Source: Bifidobacterium breve (GTDB lineage Bacteria > Actinomycetota > Actinomycetes > S36-B12). Taken from it: a DNA stretch of 6,206 nucleotides. Below, piece after piece: positions 1 through 6,143 of the stretch (position 1 is its first letter; each line of letters starts with the position of its first letter). The stretch lies in assembly GCA_945870085.1 (NCBI GenBank), contig CAMBQX010000103.1, forward strand, positions 1 through 6,206. Reading direction: 5' to 3'. The notes under the pieces were generated by a model. That model had not been told where the DNA came from. It did not search any database and saw only the letters and a list, made by a program, of their open reading frames with translations. The position numbers and the translations under genes are program-made.

Positions 1-695
1 CGGTGCCATTTGGCGATGCGCAAGCTCTCGCCTCTGCGGTGACCGATGCCACCGCAGCAGTCGTGCTCGAGCCGATTCAAGGTGAAGGTGGGGTTATCGT
101 GCCCCCGGCCGGGTACCTTCGCCAAGCGCGCGAGATATGTGACGCCCATGGAGCGCTGTTGATGCTTGACGAAGTGCAAACCGGTATTGGCCGCACGGGG
201 GAGTGGTTCGCCTTTCAGCGTGAAGGCATCACTCCAGATGTCGTGATGTTGGCCAAGGGACTCGGTGGCGGGTTCCCGATTGGCGCCTGTATCGCATATG
301 GTGGTGCCGCCTCCTTATTTGGTCCCGGATCCCATGGCTCTACTTTCGGGGGCAATCCAATTGCCTGTGCGGCTGCGTTAGCGGTGCTGCGGATACTCGA
401 AGATGGTGACCTCCTAACCAGGGCAACCGCCTTGCATGAAGTATTCGCGACCGAGTTAGTTGCACGGGGCAGTGGGCTGGTCACCTCGGTGCGCGGCCGG
501 GGGCTACTTATCGCTGCGGTGCTAGCGTCCGATTGCGGTGCTGACTTAGAAATGGCGGCACGGGGGCAGGGCATTTTGGTGAATTCGGTGGCACCAAATG
601 CAATTCGAATGGCACCGGCATTGACGATCACCGATTCCGATATTGCCGAAATGCTCACCAGGTGGGAACTGGCGACGAGTGAGGTTCGCGGATGA
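1..695 (+). CDS. argD: Acetylornithine aminotransferase, C-terminal part (5' end outside the window)
   Basis: PLP-dependent class III aminotransferase of arginine biosynthesis, converting N-acetylglutamate 5-semialdehyde and glutamate to N-acetylornithine and 2-oxoglutarate in the cytoplasm. About 230 codons are visible, and the family is usually near 390-400 residues, so roughly the first 40% is missing. The GTG at 3 is an internal valine, not a start, since VPFGD is a conserved internal stretch. Counting from that valine, I see EPIQGEGG (23-30), LDEVQTGIGRTG with the cofactor-ring aspartate (about D56), LAKGLGGGFPIGA with the Schiff-base lysine (about K85), and STFGGNP (113-119). All key residues of the visible part are intact. 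The stop TGA at 693-695 overlaps the argR start as ATGA. Related omega-aminotransferases share these motifs, but the argR-argG-argH context settles ArgD. Confidence 0.96.
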   Translation, partial: VPFGDAQALASAVTDATAAVVLEPIQGEGGVIVPPAGYLRQAREICDAHGALLMLDEVQTGIGRTGEWFAFQREGITPDVVMLAKGLGGGFPIGACIAYGGAASLFGPGSHGSTFGGNPIACAAALAVLRILEDGDLLTRATALHEVFATELVARGSGLVTSVRGRGLLIAAVLASDCGADLEMAARGQGILVNSVAPNAIRMAPALTITDSDIAEMLTRWELATSEVRG

Positions 696-1255
696 AGATC
701 GTCAAGTCACCGCAAACAGCTACTCAAACTATTCCGCAAACAATGCCGGCGCGTAGAGCGCGTATTGTTGCGATTCTTACCGCCAAACAGGTTGCCTCGC
801 AACATGAACTCGGCGAGTTACTGTTAGCCGAAGGAATTAGCGTGACCCAAACCACCTTGTCGCGCGATCTTGAGGCGATAGGCGCAGTCAAGCAAAACGA
901 CGCGTCGGGGAAAGTGCGTTACGTGACCAACGTTGCTGGAGTTGAAATCGGGTCCAATCCAGACTCGGTGGGCAAAATCGTGGCCGAGGTACTCATCGGG
1001 GCGGAAGCTGCACAGAATATTGCGGTATTGCGCACTCCACCGGGCGCCGCGCACTATCTTGCCGGAACCTTGGACAGATCGGGGGCCTCGGACATAGTCG
1101 GTACGCTGGCTGGTGATGACACAGTTTTAGTCGTAATGCGCACCACCGAAGCCGCACTTGATTTATGTGCGCGGTTATTGCGTCTTGCGGAACGATCGGG
1201 CACGGCAATACCAACCAGCGCCGTAGGTGGCGCCAGAAAAAGGAGAACATCGTGA
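692..1255 (+). CDS. argR: Arginine repressor ArgR
   Basis: Arginine-responsive transcriptional regulator of 187 residues that, in the family, forms hexamers and represses arg genes when arginine is bound. The N-terminal winged helix-turn-helix spans about residues 20-85 and includes the signature SVTQTTLSRDL (50-60), whose serine-arginine pair contacts DNA. The C-terminal oligomerisation and arginine-binding domain spans about 95-170, with TPPGAAHYLA (115-124) and GTLAGDDTVLVV (137-148). The adjacent aspartates D142 and D143 correspond to the ligand-binding pair. The first 18 or so residues form a polar, Thr/Gln-rich tail, and an alternative ATG at 743 would remove it. I prefer 692 because it overlaps the argD stop (ATGA) and has GAGG at 681-684 in place. 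The protein ends in a basic tail (ARKRRTS). Its place inside the operon implies autoregulation, but its operator is not in this window. Confidence 0.96.
   Translation: MKIVKSPQTATQTIPQTMPARRARIVAILTAKQVASQHELGELLLAEGISVTQTTLSRDLEAIGAVKQNDASGKVRYVTNVAGVEIGSNPDSVGKIVAEVLIGAEAAQNIAVLRTPPGAAHYLAGTLDRSGASDIVGTLAGDDTVLVVMRTTEAALDLCARLLRLAERSGTAIPTSAVGGARKRRTS
1241..1245 (+). promoter_or_regulatory. Ribosome binding site deciding the argG start
   Basis: AGGAG lies six bases upstream of GTG 1252, inside the last codons of argR. It fixes the argG start at this GTG and excludes the longer reading frame that opens upstream within argR. Confidence 0.85.
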
Positions 1256-2451
1256 CGGAGCGCGTAGTACTCGCCTACAGCGGCGGCCTGGACACCTCGG
1301 TGGCAATTGGCTGGATAGCCAAGGAGACCGGAGCAGAGGTCATTGCGGTTGCCGTCGACGTTGGCCAAGGCGGCGAGGACCTTGAGGTGATCCGGAAGCG
1401 GGCACTGGCTTGTGGTGCCGTTGAAGCTGAAGTTTCTGATGCCAAGGACGAGTTCGCCGATGAGTACTGCCTCCCGGCGCTTAAAGCTAATGCGCTGTAC
1501 ATGGATCGGTATCCACTGGTGAGTGCGCTTTCGCGCCCGGTAATCGTTAAACATTTAGCGAATGCAGCCAAGAAGCACGGTGCAACAATTTTAGCTCACG
1601 GATGCACCGGCAAGGGTAATGATCAGGTTCGCTTTGAGGTCGGTATTGCCAACCTAATACCCGACATGACATGCATTGCGCCCGTGCGTGATTATGCGAT
1701 GACTCGCGATAAGGCGATTGAGTTTGCTGAACTAAATAATTTGCCAATTGATCAAAATAAGAAGAACCCCTATTCGATTGATGCCAACGTTTGGGGCCGG
1801 GCTATTGAGACCGGGTTCCTTGAAGATATCTGGAATGCGCCTATCGAGGATATTTACGCATATACGTCGGATCCAACGATCGCCCGTGAGCCTGATGAAG
1901 TTCTGATCACCTTTAAAAATGGTGGGCCGGTCGCTATCGATGGCCGTCCGGTATCGATGTTGCAGGCGATCCAGGAGTTGAATCAGCGGGCCGGTGCACA
2001 AGGTGTTGGGCGTATCGACATGGTTGAAGACCGATTAGTGGGCATCAAGAGCCGTGAGGTTTATGAGGCGCCGGGTGCGATGGCTTTGATCGCAGCACAT
2101 GAGGAGCTAGCGAATGTCACCGTCGAACGTGAACTTGCGCGATTTGGCCGGGGAGTCTCACAGCGCTGGACCGAATTGGTTTACGACGGCATGTGGTTCA
2201 GCCCATTGAAGCGCGCCCTCGACGAGTTCCTGGATGATCTCAACTCGACGATTTCGGGGGAGGTGCGAATGATTTTGCACGCGGGTCGGGCGGTTGTCAC
2301 CGGGCGCAGGAGCGACCAGTCGCTCTATGACTTTGACTTAGCCACCTACGACACCGGCGATACCTACGACCAGACCAAGGCAAAGGGATTCATCGACATC
2401 TACGGGATGTCGAGTTCCATCGCTGCTCGCCGTGATCTACAGGGGAAGTAA
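1252..2451 (+). CDS. argG: Argininosuccinate synthase
   Basis: ATP-dependent ligase joining citrulline and aspartate to argininosuccinate, releasing AMP and pyrophosphate; penultimate step of arginine synthesis, cytoplasmic, tetrameric in the family. The product is 399 residues, the usual bacterial type I length. The N-terminal ATP-pyrophosphatase loop is AYSGGLDTS (8-16), starting eight residues from the chosen GTG as in homologues. HGCTGKGNDQVRFE (116-129) binds nucleotide and substrate, and PYSIDANVWGRAIE (173-186) belongs to the conserved synthetase region. The C-terminal part contains the YDGMWFSPL and SLYDFDLATY stretches near the end. The GTG start overlaps the argR stop (GTGA, 1252-1255), and a frame-open extension back to 1165 carries only non-homologous residues. 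argH follows three bases after the stop. No defect is visible. Confidence 0.98.
   Translation: MTERVVLAYSGGLDTSVAIGWIAKETGAEVIAVAVDVGQGGEDLEVIRKRALACGAVEAEVSDAKDEFADEYCLPALKANALYMDRYPLVSALSRPVIVKHLANAAKKHGATILAHGCTGKGNDQVRFEVGIANLIPDMTCIAPVRDYAMTRDKAIEFAELNNLPIDQNKKNPYSIDANVWGRAIETGFLEDIWNAPIEDIYAYTSDPTIAREPDEVLITFKNGGPVAIDGRPVSMLQAIQELNQRAGAQGVGRIDMVEDRLVGIKSREVYEAPGAMALIAAHEELANVTVERELARFGRGVSQRWTELVYDGMWFSPLKRALDEFLDDLNSTISGEVRMILHAGRAVVTGRRSDQSLYDFDLATYDTGDTYDQTKAKGFIDIYGMSSSIAARRDLQGK
2441..2446 (+). promoter_or_regulatory. Ribosome binding site of argH
   Basis: AGGGGA inside the last codons of argG, eight bases before ATG 2455. It supports the argH start and coupled translation with argG. 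Confidence 0.7.
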
Positions 2452-2454
2452 TTA

Positions 2455-3864
2455 ATGACAAGTGATCAGCCAACCCGGCTTTGGGGAGGTCGGTTCAATG
2501 GCGGGCCGGCCGATGCCATGGCGGCGTTAAGTGCTTCAGTGCACTTTGACTGGCGGCTCGCGCCCTATGACATTGAGCAGACCCGTGCCCATGCGAAAGT
2601 TCTTCAGGCGGCGGGCTTGTTAGCCGCCGATGAACTCGCCTTGGTTGACAGCGCGTTGACGGTGATTGCTAAAGCCGTTGCAAGTGGGGCGATGGTCCCG
2701 GATGCTCGGGATGAGGATGTCCATACCGCGATCGAACGTGCACTAATTGAGCGGTTAGGCGATCTAGGTGGCAAGTTACGTGCTGGGCGCAGCCGCAATG
2801 ATCAAGTCGCGACCGACTTTCGAATGTACTTACGCGACCATGCGCGGTTCATTGCCGTGGCCGTCATTGATCTGATGGATGCTTTTGTCGTGCAAGCCGA
2901 GCAGCATGTTGAAACATTCTCACCAGGGTTCACGCACCTTCAGCATGCGCAACCAGTGTCCTTTGGGCACGAGTTAGCAAAGCACGTGCACGCATTAGCC
3001 CGTGATTTAGAGAGGTTAAGTGATTGGGACGCCAGGGCTGCGCGATCACCACTAGGTGCGGGAGCGTTGGCGGGTTCTAGCCTTGGGCTCGATCCTGAAA
3101 CTGTTGCTATTGCACTGGGTTTCGATTCAGCACTTGGCAATTCAATTGATGCGGTAAGTGATCGCGATTGGGTTGCCGAGTTTCTTTTCGTAGGTGCGAT
3201 GCTGGGAGTTCACCTGTCGCGGATTGGCGAAGAAGTTGTTTTGATGACTTCACGTGAGTTTGGCTGGGCCAGCCTTGATGATGCGTGGTCTACCGGTTCG
3301 TCGATCATGCCGCAGAAAAAGAATCCAGATGTAGCTGAACTCGCTAGAGGTAAGTCGGGCCGACTGATCGGAAACCTCACCGGCTTGCTCGCCACTTTGA
3401 AGGGTTTGCCATTCGCCTATAACCGAGATCTTCAAGAAGATAAGGAGCCGGTCTTTGACACTGTTGAACAGTTACTCCTCGTTTTGCCGGCGATGACCGG
3501 AATGATCTCTACCTTGACTTTCAATACCGAATTGATGGCTGGCTCTGCGCCACAAGGCTTTGCTCTGGCAACTGATATTGCTGAGTGGTTAGTTCGCCAA
3601 GGCGTGCCATTTCGCGAAGCCCATGAGATAGCGGGTGCTTGTGTTCGGGCGGCAGAGTTACGTGGAGTTGAACTCTGGGATCTTTCGCCGAGTGAGTTTT
3701 CGGAAATATCCAGCTATCTGACACCGGAGGTGAGCGCAGTCCTCACGCTTCAGGGCTCACTTGATTCGCGGTCGGCATTTGGTGGCACGGCTCCGGTACG
3801 CGTGCGTGAGCAACTTGCCAACCTCACCGAGCAAAATGCACTTCTTCGAAGTCGTTGGGCTTAG
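2455..3864 (+). CDS. argH: Argininosuccinate lyase
   Basis: Cleaves argininosuccinate into arginine and fumarate, the last step of the pathway; a cytoplasmic homotetramer of the fumarase/aspartase superfamily. The 469-residue length is normal. It opens with LWGGRF (9-14), the typical ArgH N-terminus. Three superfamily conserved regions are present: AGRSRNDQVATD (110-121), FTHLQHAQPVSFGHE (159-173) with the catalytic-region His161, and the flexible signature loop GSSIMPQKKNPD (281-292), whose serine is the catalytic base in characterised members. The common LQRAQP is LQHAQP here, a mild variation. The start is supported by an upstream AGGGGA and by a three-base gap to argG. The stop at 3862-3864 faces the convergent glycosylase gene only 20 bases away. 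Leucine TTA codons are frequent. Confidence 0.98.
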   Translation: MTSDQPTRLWGGRFNGGPADAMAALSASVHFDWRLAPYDIEQTRAHAKVLQAAGLLAADELALVDSALTVIAKAVASGAMVPDARDEDVHTAIERALIERLGDLGGKLRAGRSRNDQVATDFRMYLRDHARFIAVAVIDLMDAFVVQAEQHVETFSPGFTHLQHAQPVSFGHELAKHVHALARDLERLSDWDARAARSPLGAGALAGSSLGLDPETVAIALGFDSALGNSIDAVSDRDWVAEFLFVGAMLGVHLSRIGEEVVLMTSREFGWASLDDAWSTGSSIMPQKKNPDVAELARGKSGRLIGNLTGLLATLKGLPFAYNRDLQEDKEPVFDTVEQLLLVLPAMTGMISTLTFNTELMAGSAPQGFALATDIAEWLVRQGVPFREAHEIAGACVRAAELRGVELWDLSPSEFSEISSYLTPEVSAVLTLQGSLDSRSAFGGTAPVRVREQLANLTEQNALLRSRWA

Positions 3865-3896
3865 CACCTACCAAGTTTGCCCATCTACCAAGTTTG
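3865..3896. repeat. Short direct repeat at the convergent argH/glycosylase junction
   Basis: CTACCAAGTTTG occurs at 3868-3879 and again at 3885-3896, a 17-base period. Extending left gives 15 of which 14 match (3865-3879 and 3882-3896). The right copy contains the glycosylase stop codon and its last codons. It looks like a small tandem duplication. No terminator hairpin with a T-tract is visible here. Confidence 0.75.
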
Positions 3897-4526
3897 ACTG
3901 TCACCATCTATCACGCGCCAGCAGTACCAGGCTGCGACACTGCGGTACGGCCTAAATTGGTCGCCGAGTGGGTCAATCTGCTTCTCGGCGATGTCGCCGG
4001 TATTTCCGTGAATTTGCTGCCAGCCTTTGCGCATCGCTAAGTCACCGACCGGCCATACGTCGAGGCGGTGCAAGGTAAACATCAAGAACATTTCTGCGGT
4101 CCACCTACCTATGCCCCAAAGGCGAGTCAACTCGGTAACTATCTGTTGGTCTTCAGAGTGGGCGGCCGCGGCTTCAAGGTTCAAGTCCCCGCTGTTCACG
4201 GCTTCGGCCAGCCCCTTGATGGTTCGTGTCTTAGCCCCCGAAAGTCCGGCGGTTCGAAGGTCGGCATCGCTGGCCTGCACCACCGCCGATGGGGTGATGT
4301 CACCTCCAAGGCTCGTAGCTACTCGTTTGGTGATGGTGTCCGCGGCTTTTACCGAAAGTTGTTGGGCGATTACCGAGGTAACCAGAGTAGAAAAATGGGT
4401 GCCCCCTTCGTACTTCTTGCGGCCAATATTGCAAAGGGGGGAGGATTCAACGATTGGTCCAAATGCCGGATCTACGGCGACCAGGTGATCGGCAGCTTTT
4501 CTCATCGCTTTCGAAGTGGGTGCCAT
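3885..4526 (-). CDS. AlkA-type DNA-3-methyladenine glycosylase II (HhH-GPD family)
   Basis: Predicted base-excision-repair glycosylase removing alkylated purines such as 3-methyladenine. From ATG 4526 the product is 213 residues. SVIAQQLS (51-58) matches the QQ-containing helix of AlkA-like enzymes. The helix-hairpin-helix is LWGIGRWTAEMFLMF (136-150), and VWPVGDLAMRKG (157-168) holds the catalytic aspartate D162 with the family's DLA-x-x-(K/R)G pattern. RSVAAWYCWR (195-204) closes the fold. The four-cysteine cluster of Nth/MutY is absent, and so is the N-terminal TBP-like domain of E. coli AlkA (about 282 residues), so it is the short form. The frame stays open upstream to 4871, but that part lies antisense to tyrS and is not family-like. 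There is no clear ribosome binding site before 4526; ATG 4505 (residue 8) is an alternative start. The gene converges on argH and diverges from tyrS. Confidence 0.9.
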   Translation of the reverse strand: MAPTSKAMRKAADHLVAVDPAFGPIVESSPLCNIGRKKYEGGTHFSTLVTSVIAQQLSVKAADTITKRVATSLGGDITPSAVVQASDADLRTAGLSGAKTRTIKGLAEAVNSGDLNLEAAAAHSEDQQIVTELTRLWGIGRWTAEMFLMFTLHRLDVWPVGDLAMRKGWQQIHGNTGDIAEKQIDPLGDQFRPYRSVAAWYCWRVIDGDSQTW

Positions 4527-4554
4527 ACACGTAATTGTGTCAACGTAGGCAAAG
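4527..4554. promoter_or_regulatory. Divergent intergenic gap between the glycosylase gene and tyrS
   Basis: Only about 28 bases separate the two divergent starts, so at least one promoter must lie inside the opposite gene. It holds a small imperfect dyad ACACGTAATTGTGT (4527-4540, four-base arms) and, on the minus strand, a TTGACA (4543-4538) without a well-placed -10. I cannot assign either promoter firmly. AGG at 4547-4549 is the only ribosome-binding-like motif for tyrS. Confidence 0.4.
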
Positions 4555-5850
4555 ATGGTGCCCATGGGCACCGGCGACATCATCGATGAACTGCTTTGGC
4601 GTGAACTCATTGCGCAAAGCACCGATATTGGAGCTCTGCAGGCTGCCGCGGCAGCAGCACCAGTCACTTTGTATTGCGGTTTTGATCCCACCGCACCGAG
4701 TTTGCACCTGGGTAACTTGGCGCAGATTCTCACGGTGCGCCGCTTCCAGCAGTTCGGGCACCGTCCCCTTGCGCTAGTTGGTGGGGCCACCGGCTTGATT
4801 GGCGACCCGAAGGAAACTGGTGAGCGGCAGCTCAATCCACGTGAACTTGTTGAAGAGTGGGTGTCACGCATTCGCGGCCAACTTGAAAGCTTTTATGACT
4901 TTTCCGGTAGTAATGCAGCGGTAATGGTCAACAACTTCGACTGGACCGAAAACGTGACCGTGCTCGAGTTCATGCGCGACATCGGAAAACACTTCAGCGT
5001 CAATCGGATGCTTGATCGCGAAGCTGTTGCAGCACGCCTTGCCGGGGGAGGTATTTCATATACCGAATTCAGTTACCAGTTACTCCAGTCATTTGATTAC
5101 CTAGAGTTGTATCGGCGCTACGAGTGCGTGCTGCAAACCGGAGGCTCTGACCAGTGGGGCAATATCACCGCTGGGGTTGATCTGGTGCGCCGAGTTGAGA
5201 GCAAGAGCGTGCACGCGCTCACAACACCGCTGATTACCAAGGCCGATGGCACCAAGTTTGGTAAAACCGAATCGGGCACCATCTGGTTAGACTCAGAGTT
5301 GACCAGCCCGTACGCCTTCTTTCAGTTCTGGCTAAATGCCGATGATCGTGATGTCGCAACCTTGCTTCATACCTTTAGTTTCCAGGGCCCTGAGGAAGTC
5401 GGTGGGTTGTTGGTGGCTACGGCCGATCGCCCGCACGAGCGCGCGGCCCAGCGGGCATTGGCCGGTGAACTGACGACCCTGGTCCACGGTGCTAGCGAGG
5501 CGGCGGGGGCCGAAGCCGCCGGGCGAGCCCTATTTGGCCAAGGTGACCTCGCGAGTCTGCCGGCCGGGACTTTAACGGCTGCGTTACTGGAGACACCAAA
5601 TGGTGAAGTCGCCGCGGCTGAGATTATTAATGGACTTTTCCCCACCTTTGATGAGCTGCTGGTGCGTTGCGGCCTGGTAACCAGCAAAGCCCAGGCCCGC
5701 CGCACCATTGCCGAAGGCGGCGCATACCTCAATAACGAGCGAGTGACTTCCGAAACTTTCCAACCCTCAACAACTGACCTACTGCAAGGTAAATGGCTGG
5801 TGCTGAGGCGCGGCAAGAAGTCAGTCGGCGGTATCTGTATTTCCCCCTAA
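4555..5850 (+). CDS. tyrS: Tyrosyl-tRNA synthetase
   Basis: Class I aminoacyl-tRNA synthetase charging tRNA-Tyr with tyrosine at the expense of ATP; cytoplasmic homodimer in bacteria. Up to 431 residues. LYCGFDPTAPSLHLGNL (39-55) has the tyrosine-binding Tyr40 and HLGN as its HIGH motif. YTEFSYQLLQSFDYLEL (169-185) and GGSDQWGN (196-203) form the tyrosine and tRNA side of the pocket. KADGTKFGKTESG (229-241) carries KFGKT, the KMSKS equivalent. The C-terminal S4-like RNA-binding domain covers about 365-425, with KAQARRTIAEGGAYLNNERV. Starts possible are ATG 4555 (AGG five bases upstream), GTG 4558 and ATG 4564. ATG 4564 gives the N-terminus closest to homologues such as mycobacterial TyrS. rRNA promoter P1 begins 19 bases after the stop. 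Confidence 0.97.
   Translation: MVPMGTGDIIDELLWRELIAQSTDIGALQAAAAAAPVTLYCGFDPTAPSLHLGNLAQILTVRRFQQFGHRPLALVGGATGLIGDPKETGERQLNPRELVEEWVSRIRGQLESFYDFSGSNAAVMVNNFDWTENVTVLEFMRDIGKHFSVNRMLDREAVAARLAGGGISYTEFSYQLLQSFDYLELYRRYECVLQTGGSDQWGNITAGVDLVRRVESKSVHALTTPLITKADGTKFGKTESGTIWLDSELTSPYAFFQFWLNADDRDVATLLHTFSFQGPEEVGGLLVATADRPHERAAQRALAGELTTLVHGASEAAGAEAAGRALFGQGDLASLPAGTLTAALLETPNGEVAAAEIINGLFPTFDELLVRCGLVTSKAQARRTIAEGGAYLNNERVTSETFQPSTTDLLQGKWLVLRRGKKSVGGICISP
4557..4572. repeat. Perfect 16-base palindrome across the tyrS start codons
   Basis: GGTGCCCATGGGCACC reads identically on both strands, centred between 4564 and 4565. It contains the GTG (4558) and ATG (4564) candidate starts of tyrS and a minus-strand ATG (4565-4563) in the glycosylase frame. 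It could be a repressor operator or could fold the 5' end of the tyrS message; either role is inference. Confidence 0.8.
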
Positions 5851-5869
5851 CGCTATGAGGGGAGCGGAT

Positions 5870-5899
5870 TTGACTCAGGGCCCCTATTAGGCATAACCT
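5870..5899 (+). promoter_or_regulatory. Putative rRNA operon promoter P1
   Basis: TTGACT (5870-5875), an 18-base spacer and TAACCT (5894-5899) fit a sigma-70/HrdB/SigA-type promoter with the TAnnnT -10 common in actinobacteria. Transcription would begin near 5906. It starts 19 bases after the tyrS stop and points toward the rRNA leader at the right edge. Confidence 0.65.
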
Positions 5900-5924
5900 T
5901 CGGGTCCACCGTGGAGCAACGGAC

Positions 5925-5938
5925 ACTGATTTATCAGT
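5925..5938. repeat. Small inverted repeat between P1 and P2
   Basis: ACTGAT-TT-ATCAGT, perfect six-base arms around two bases, about 20 bases downstream of the predicted P1 start. The two-base centre is too tight for a good RNA hairpin, so a protein-binding dyad is more plausible than a stem-loop. Function unknown. Confidence 0.5.
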
Positions 5939-6000
5939 AGGCCGGTCCGGGGGGTCGAACCGAAGAGCTAGAACTGCGAAAGGCCCGATTTGTCCGGGAT

Positions 6001-6029
6001 TTGACTTGCAGGGTGAAACTCACTAAGTT
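6001..6029 (+). promoter_or_regulatory. Putative rRNA operon promoter P2
   Basis: TTGACT (6001-6006), a 17-base spacer and TAAGTT (6024-6029), followed by TGGATAGTTGCCC. It resembles the proximal rRNA promoters of actinobacteria that I recall (TAAGTTTG...GTTGCCC). Transcription would begin near 6036. Its -35 block GGATTTGACT (5997-6006) is identical to that of P1 (5866-5875). Confidence 0.75.
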
Positions 6030-6045
6030 TGGATAGTTGCCCTAA

Positions 6046-6069
6046 AAAATGGCCGGAAGGCCTGATTTT
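6046..6069 (+). ncRNA. Leader hairpin upstream of the boxA-like element (boxB-like position)
   Basis: AAAATGGCC pairs with GGCC-TG-ATTTT around a GGAA loop: four GC pairs plus five A/T pairs with a two-base bulge (6063-6064). It starts about ten bases after the predicted P2 start and precedes the boxA-like motif, the position of the boxB stem in characterised rRNA leaders. A run of T at 6066-6069 gives it a weakly terminator-like look. Confidence 0.55.
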
Positions 6070-6082
6070 GGTGCGCGCCCGC

Positions 6083-6105
6083 TCCTTGAGAACTCAACAG
6101 CGTGT
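6083..6105 (+). promoter_or_regulatory. boxA-like rRNA antitermination element
   Basis: TCCTTGAGAACTCAACAGCG is nearly identical to the conserved element found ahead of 16S in Streptomyces and mycobacterial operons (recalled, not searched). It probably recruits the NusB/S10-type antitermination complex. The core TTGAG-AA-CTCAA (6086-6097) is itself an inverted repeat. Confidence 0.75.
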
Positions 6106-6123
6106 CACATGTCAATGCCAATA

Positions 6124-6136
6124 CCCCGTTCTGGGG
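6124..6136 (+). ncRNA. Small leader hairpin 2
   Basis: CCCC-GTTCT-GGGG: a four-pair GC stem with a five-base loop in the rRNA leader, at the ATACCCCGT segment shared with other actinobacterial leaders. Probably part of the structured pre-16S 5' region. Confidence 0.5.
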
Positions 6137-6143
6137 CTTGGTT

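Noticed and set aside
3..5. GTG as a true start for ArgD
   Set aside because: It codes for the valine of the internal VPFGD stretch; the protein lacks its first ~165 residues, so the gene simply enters from the left edge.
1165..1251. Longer N-terminus for ArgG reading back into argR
   Set aside because: The extra residues are unlike any ArgG, the SGGLDTS loop then sits too far from the start, and AGGAG is correctly placed for GTG 1252.
692..1251. ARG box (ArgR operator) near argR or argG
   Set aside because: I found no convincing AT-rich TGAAT/ATTCA-type palindrome; the operator is more likely upstream of the operon's first gene, outside the window.
4027..4589. Overlapping plus-strand reading frames opposite the glycosylase gene
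   Set aside because: No recognisable domain and no convincing start; the minus-strand frame carries all the AlkA motifs.
4527..4871. N-terminal extension of the glycosylase to 4871
   Set aside because: It is antisense to the well-conserved start of tyrS, is low in family-like sequence, and the HhH-GPD fold is complete from 4526.
5844..5862. Intrinsic terminator for tyrS
   Set aside because: The stem is only five pairs with a nine-base loop and no T-tract, and it overlaps the tyrS stop codon.
5367..5926. Minus-strand reading frames across the tyrS 3' half and beyond
   Set aside because: They oppose the S4-like domain of TyrS and have biased Ser/Ala/Arg composition typical of antisense frames.
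5953..5961. GGTCGAACC resembling a tRNA T-arm
   Set aside because: No acceptor, D or anticodon stem can be drawn around it, so it is not a tRNA gene or a supported remnant.
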